This document shows, in pieces, positions 61,476-64,000 of a stretch of 64,000 nucleotides of DNA. Source of the stretch: Mycobacterium sp. IS-1742 (GTDB taxonomy: Bacteria > Actinomycetota > Actinomycetes > Mycobacteriales > Mycobacteriaceae); contig NZ_LQIV01000005.1 of NCBI RefSeq assembly GCF_001500125.1, forward strand, positions 62,001 to 126,000. The letters run 5' to 3'. Position 1 is the stretch's first letter; every line of letters starts with the position of its first letter. The notes beneath the pieces were generated by a model. That model was not told the origin of the DNA and searched no databases. It worked only from the letters and a program-made list of their open reading frames with translations. Made by a program: the position numbers and the translations under genes.

Positions 61476-62210
61476 ATGACAGAGGAGCGTCCGGACGAGA
61501 CGGATCGACTCGAGAGTGTGAGCGAAGCGATCGAGTCGCTGCAGTCGCTGTTCGCGGACGGTCGGCCGCTCGACGAGCTGCTGGACAGCGTGGCGGCGTC
61601 CGGAGCCGAAGCGATACCGGATGCCGACGCGGTGAGTATCACGGTGCTGGCCGAACCGACTCCGCGCACCGCCGCGTGCACCGACAAGCGTGTGCTCCGA
61701 CTTGACCGCGCACAGTACGAGGCGGGGCGGGGCCCCTGTTTGGAAGCCGCCGACGTACGACGGCCGGTCCGCGCCGTGATGAGCCTCGACGAACAACGCT
61801 GGCCGGAGTTCGTCGCGGCGGCGAGCGCCTGCGGCATCACCGCGACGCTGTCGGTGCCGCTGCTCGCCGACCGGGTGGGCCATGAGCCCGAACTCGTCGG
61901 ATCGCTGAACATCTACAGCACGACCGCGACCGCGTTCGACCCCTTCGACGAAGCGCTGATGCGGTTGTACACGCTGACCGCCGGGCTCCTGATCACCAAC
62001 GCCCGGCACTGGCAGCGGTCGCTGGAGACGATCGACCAGCTCCGCGAGGCGCTCACCTCGCGCTCCGTCATCGACCAGGCCAAGGGTGCGCTCCGGGCCG
62101 TGCACGGATGCTCGGAGGAGGAGGCGTTCCAGCGCCTGGTCAAGGAATCGCAGAACACCAACACCAAGGTTCACACCGTCGCGCGCGACTTCCTCGCCTC
62201 GCTCACCTGA
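61476..62210 (+). CDS. GAF-ANTAR domain regulator
   Basis: 244 residues from ATG 61476 (GGGAG upstream). GAF sensor domain (about 20-165) followed by an ANTAR domain (REALTSRSVIDQAKGALRAVHGCSEEEAFQRLVKESQNTNTKVHTVARDFL), which binds paired RNA hairpins near terminators. Such proteins control antitermination; the signal is unknown. Confidence 0.88.
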   Translation: MTEERPDETDRLESVSEAIESLQSLFADGRPLDELLDSVAASGAEAIPDADAVSITVLAEPTPRTAACTDKRVLRLDRAQYEAGRGPCLEAADVRRPVRAVMSLDEQRWPEFVAAASACGITATLSVPLLADRVGHEPELVGSLNIYSTTATAFDPFDEALMRLYTLTAGLLITNARHWQRSLETIDQLREALTSRSVIDQAKGALRAVHGCSEEEAFQRLVKESQNTNTKVHTVARDFLASLT

Positions 62211-62219
62211 GCGCGCTGG

Positions 62220-62378
62220 TCAGCACCGCGTCAGCTCGCGTTCGACGATGCTGACGTCGTCCGGTGCGACGTCGTCCTCGGTCGGCCGCTCGGCAGGCCT
62301 TCGTCGCGCGGTGAGGCCGAGGGCGCGGTGGACGCGGCGAAGAAGACGGTCGGTGGCTGTGATCGGCAAACTTCGCAT
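62220..62378 (-). CDS. small basic protein, possible gene
   Basis: 52 residues from ATG 62378: MRSLPITATDRLLRRVHRALG, then an Arg-rich stretch and an acidic end. TATCCT lies six bases before the ATG on the minus strand, fitting a leaderless promoter, and the composition is plausible. No homologue known to me. Confidence 0.45.
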   Translation of the reverse strand: MRSLPITATDRLLRRVHRALGLTARRRPAERPTEDDVAPDDVSIVERELTRC

Positions 62379-62395
62379 AAGGCCAGGATACCCGA

Positions 62396-62415
62396 GTGCT
62401 AACAATTGTTAGCAC
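62396..62415. promoter_or_regulatory. perfect 20-bp palindromic operator of unknown regulator
   Basis: GTGCTAACAATTGTTAGCAC is completely self-complementary and sits between the small minus-strand gene and the plus-strand gene at 62460; a further TTGCTAGCA follows at 62417. It is typical of a TetR-type operator. No regulator gene is adjacent, so it belongs to a remote one. Confidence 0.7.
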
Positions 62416-62459
62416 CTTGCTAGCAGTGAGACCGGCGACAGTGAGCTAGATTCCCGGGC

Positions 62460-62813
62460 ATGCAGCTCTTGCGTGACGCGGTCGTGCTCTTCCACATCGT
62501 CGGTTTCGCCGTCACCTTCGGCGCCTGGGTGGCCGAGGCGGTCGGCCGTCGTTTCCGCACCACCCGGCTGATGGACTACGGCGTGTTGCTGTCCCTGCTC
62601 ACCGGCCTGGCCCTCGCTGCGCCGTGGCCCGCGGACGTGGTGCTCAACTATCCGAAGATCGGTGTGAAACTCGTCATCCTGATCGTGTTGGGCGGAATCC
62701 TCGGCATGAGCAACGCGCGCCAGCGCAAACGCAACCTCCCGGTGCCGCGCGCGATGTTCTACGCGGTCGGTGTGCTGTCCTTCGCCGCCGCGGCGATCGC
62801 GGTGCTGTGGTGA
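62460..62813 (+). CDS. small integral membrane protein
   Basis: 117 residues with about four hydrophobic helices (residues 5-27, 40-57, 66-84, 95-117) and short charged loops (RQRKRN). A hydrophobic protein of this size and order occurs widely in actinobacteria without function. ATG 62460. A perfect palindrome precedes the gene, so it is probably under a repressor. Confidence 0.7.
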   Translation: MQLLRDAVVLFHIVGFAVTFGAWVAEAVGRRFRTTRLMDYGVLLSLLTGLALAAPWPADVVLNYPKIGVKLVILIVLGGILGMSNARQRKRNLPVPRAMFYAVGVLSFAAAAIAVLW

Positions 62814-62847
62814 CCCGCGCCGGTCGACGAGACGCCCTGCCGATCCG

Positions 62848-64000
62848 CTAACTCGGCAGCGCGCCCAATCCGTGGGCCGAGAGCGCATCCCGTAGCTCTG
62901 CATCGTCGACACTGTTGCCCCGCAACGGAATAGACGCGGCGACGAAGTGGTCGGGCCGAACGAGGTAGAGCCGGTCGGACCGGAGCCGACCGCGCGGGTC
63001 GGCGCCGAAATCCTGTGGGCCGTCGATCCACACCGGAACCTCGGGCCGCACGATCCGGGGTGCGCCGTAGGAGTGCAGCTGCCAGGTCATCGTGTCCAGC
63101 GCGCGGTGATTCTCCGCGACCGGCGGCAGCCGCAGACCCACCGCCGGATCCTGCGCCCAGCCGGGACGGTCCCCGGGGACGGCGTAGCGGTAGCGGATGC
63201 GGTACTGGCCGATGTAGCCGCCCAGGCGGGTGCCCAGTGGCGTGCGGGTGATCAGCGGGAACACCCCGAACGCCAAGCCGCCGATGGCTTTTCGGACCAG
63301 TCCCGCCGACGATCCGCGGCGGCCGATGACGGTGAACGCGCGGTCGGTGACGTTGACCAGGGTCAGCGCGACGGGACGGCGTTCCCGTTCGTAGCGGTCG
63401 AGCGCTCGCCCGTCCACGCGGTTCTGCGCGACGTCGGCCAGCAGCATCGCCAGATTGTGGGCATCCTGCAGACCCGTGTTCATCCCCTGACCGCCGACGG
63501 GGGAATGCACATGTGCGGCGTCACCGGCCAGGAAGATCGAGCCGACCCGGAATTTCGCCGCCACGCGGTGGTGCACCCGATAGGTCGAGAACCAGTCCAC
63601 CGGACCGTGCGTCAGACCGAACTCGGTGCGGACGGTGGCGAGCGCCTCGTCCTGGGTGATCGTGTCCCCGGGCGCCAGACCCAGCAGCCTGACGTGGCCA
63701 CCGGGGCCCAGCGGGAACACCGCCGTGAAGGTCCGCCGACCCGGCCTGATGTTGACCGCCCCGTCGGGCACACCGCGCACGTCGTGCACGTCGGCCACCC
63801 AGAACGTCGCGTCGTCGGTGCGGCCCTCGAAGGGAAGGTTCAGTGCGCGCCGTACCGCCGAGGCCGCGCCGTCGGCTCCGATGCACCATCGGGACCGCAG
63901 CCGAAGCAGCGCCCCGTCCGGTCCTTCGAGCAGTGCCTCGACCCGGCCGTCGGGCGCGGCGGTCCTGTCCTGCACGTCGACCAGACGGTGCCGCCAGCGG
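62848..64000 (-). CDS. FAD-dependent aromatic hydroxylase/monooxygenase (5' end outside window)
   Basis: At least 384 residues of a class A flavoprotein monooxygenase. GADGAASAVRRAL is the DG motif and FLAGDAAHVHSPVGGQGMNTGLQDAHNL the second FAD motif. The C-terminal part has a thioredoxin-like tail as in phenol/pentachlorophenol hydroxylase relatives. The N-terminal GxGxxG would lie upstream of the window. Substrate unknown. Confidence 0.85.
   Translation of the reverse strand, partial: RWRHRLVDVQDRTAAPDGRVEALLEGPDGALLRLRSRWCIGADGAASAVRRALNLPFEGRTDDATFWVADVHDVRGVPDGAVNIRPGRRTFTAVFPLGPGGHVRLLGLAPGDTITQDEALATVRTEFGLTHGPVDWFSTYRVHHRVAAKFRVGSIFLAGDAAHVHSPVGGQGMNTGLQDAHNLAMLLADVAQNRVDGRALDRYERERRPVALTLVNVTDRAFTVIGRRGSSAGLVRKAIGGLAFGVFPLITRTPLGTRLGGYIGQYRIRYRYAVPGDRPGWAQDPAVGLRLPPVAENHRALDTMTWQLHSYGAPRIVRPEVPVWIDGPQDFGADPRGRLRSDRLYLVRPDHFVAASIPLRGNSVDDAELRDALSAHGLGALPS

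Overview
The window is high-GC actinobacterial DNA, and its backbone is that of a rapidly growing mycobacterium (Mycolicibacterium type). The first 13.6 kb reproduce the order known from M. tuberculosis Rv0045c-Rv0058: esterase, ino1, PadR regulator, DUF1707 protein, DUF5318 protein, ponA1, GT87-like protein, rpsF, ssb, rpsR1, rplI, dnaB. Frequent GTG starts, 4-bp stop/start overlaps and several promoters whose -10 lies 6-7 bases before a start codon (leaderless mRNA) fit the genus.

Layout. 1-4.0 kb, mostly minus strand: envelope and inositol genes. 4.1-13.6 kb, plus strand: cell-wall synthesis, then the S6-SSB-S18-L9 operon ending in a strong hairpin, then dnaB, whose P-loop is split by a class-3-type intein. 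13.6-17.5 kb is accessory: a gene remnant, a 13E12-type HNH gene with a LexA-type SOS box on its start, two coupled genes of unknown function, and a decayed HAD phosphatase. 17.5-25.1 kb: surE and a PfkB kinase, a TetR/SDR pair with a clear operator, an AI-2E-type permease and three secreted wall-related proteins. 25.2-29.4 kb: a divergent type II topoisomerase pair resembling M. smegmatis TopoN/TopoM, with unusual residues in the quinolone-binding loop. 29.5-43 kb: secreted proteins (one lipase-like gene frameshifted), a flavin monooxygenase, an AlkD-like glycosylase, a gluconate module (gntP, gntK, GntR regulator), a GH5-like hydrolase, a fused HadA/HadB dehydratase, a MarR/aldo-keto reductase pair and two His/Met-rich envelope proteins.

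42.3-46.5 kb is a sulfide/persulfide detoxification cluster: a TauE-type exporter and a rhodanese on the minus strand, facing a persulfide dioxygenase-rhodanese fusion and a sulfide:quinone reductase on the plus strand. Four CsoR/CstR-like palindromes lie between the two arms. The quinone reductase carries a frameshift and ACG where its start codon should be. 46.5-64 kb is mixed metabolism: EVE protein, hydroxyacid dehydrogenase, heme oxygenase convergent with a TspO-like protein, TetR, a hydrolase without a visible catalytic His, LysR-MOSC divergent from an FdhF/YdeP-type molybdoenzyme, pirin, GH6 cellulase, cutinase, ABC-F protein, GAF-ANTAR regulator, and a flavin monooxygenase cut by the window end.

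Two genes are broken by apparent single-base deletions and a third has an eroded start and motif, so sequence errors must be excluded before calling them decayed. No tRNA, rRNA, CRISPR array or insertion sequence was seen.
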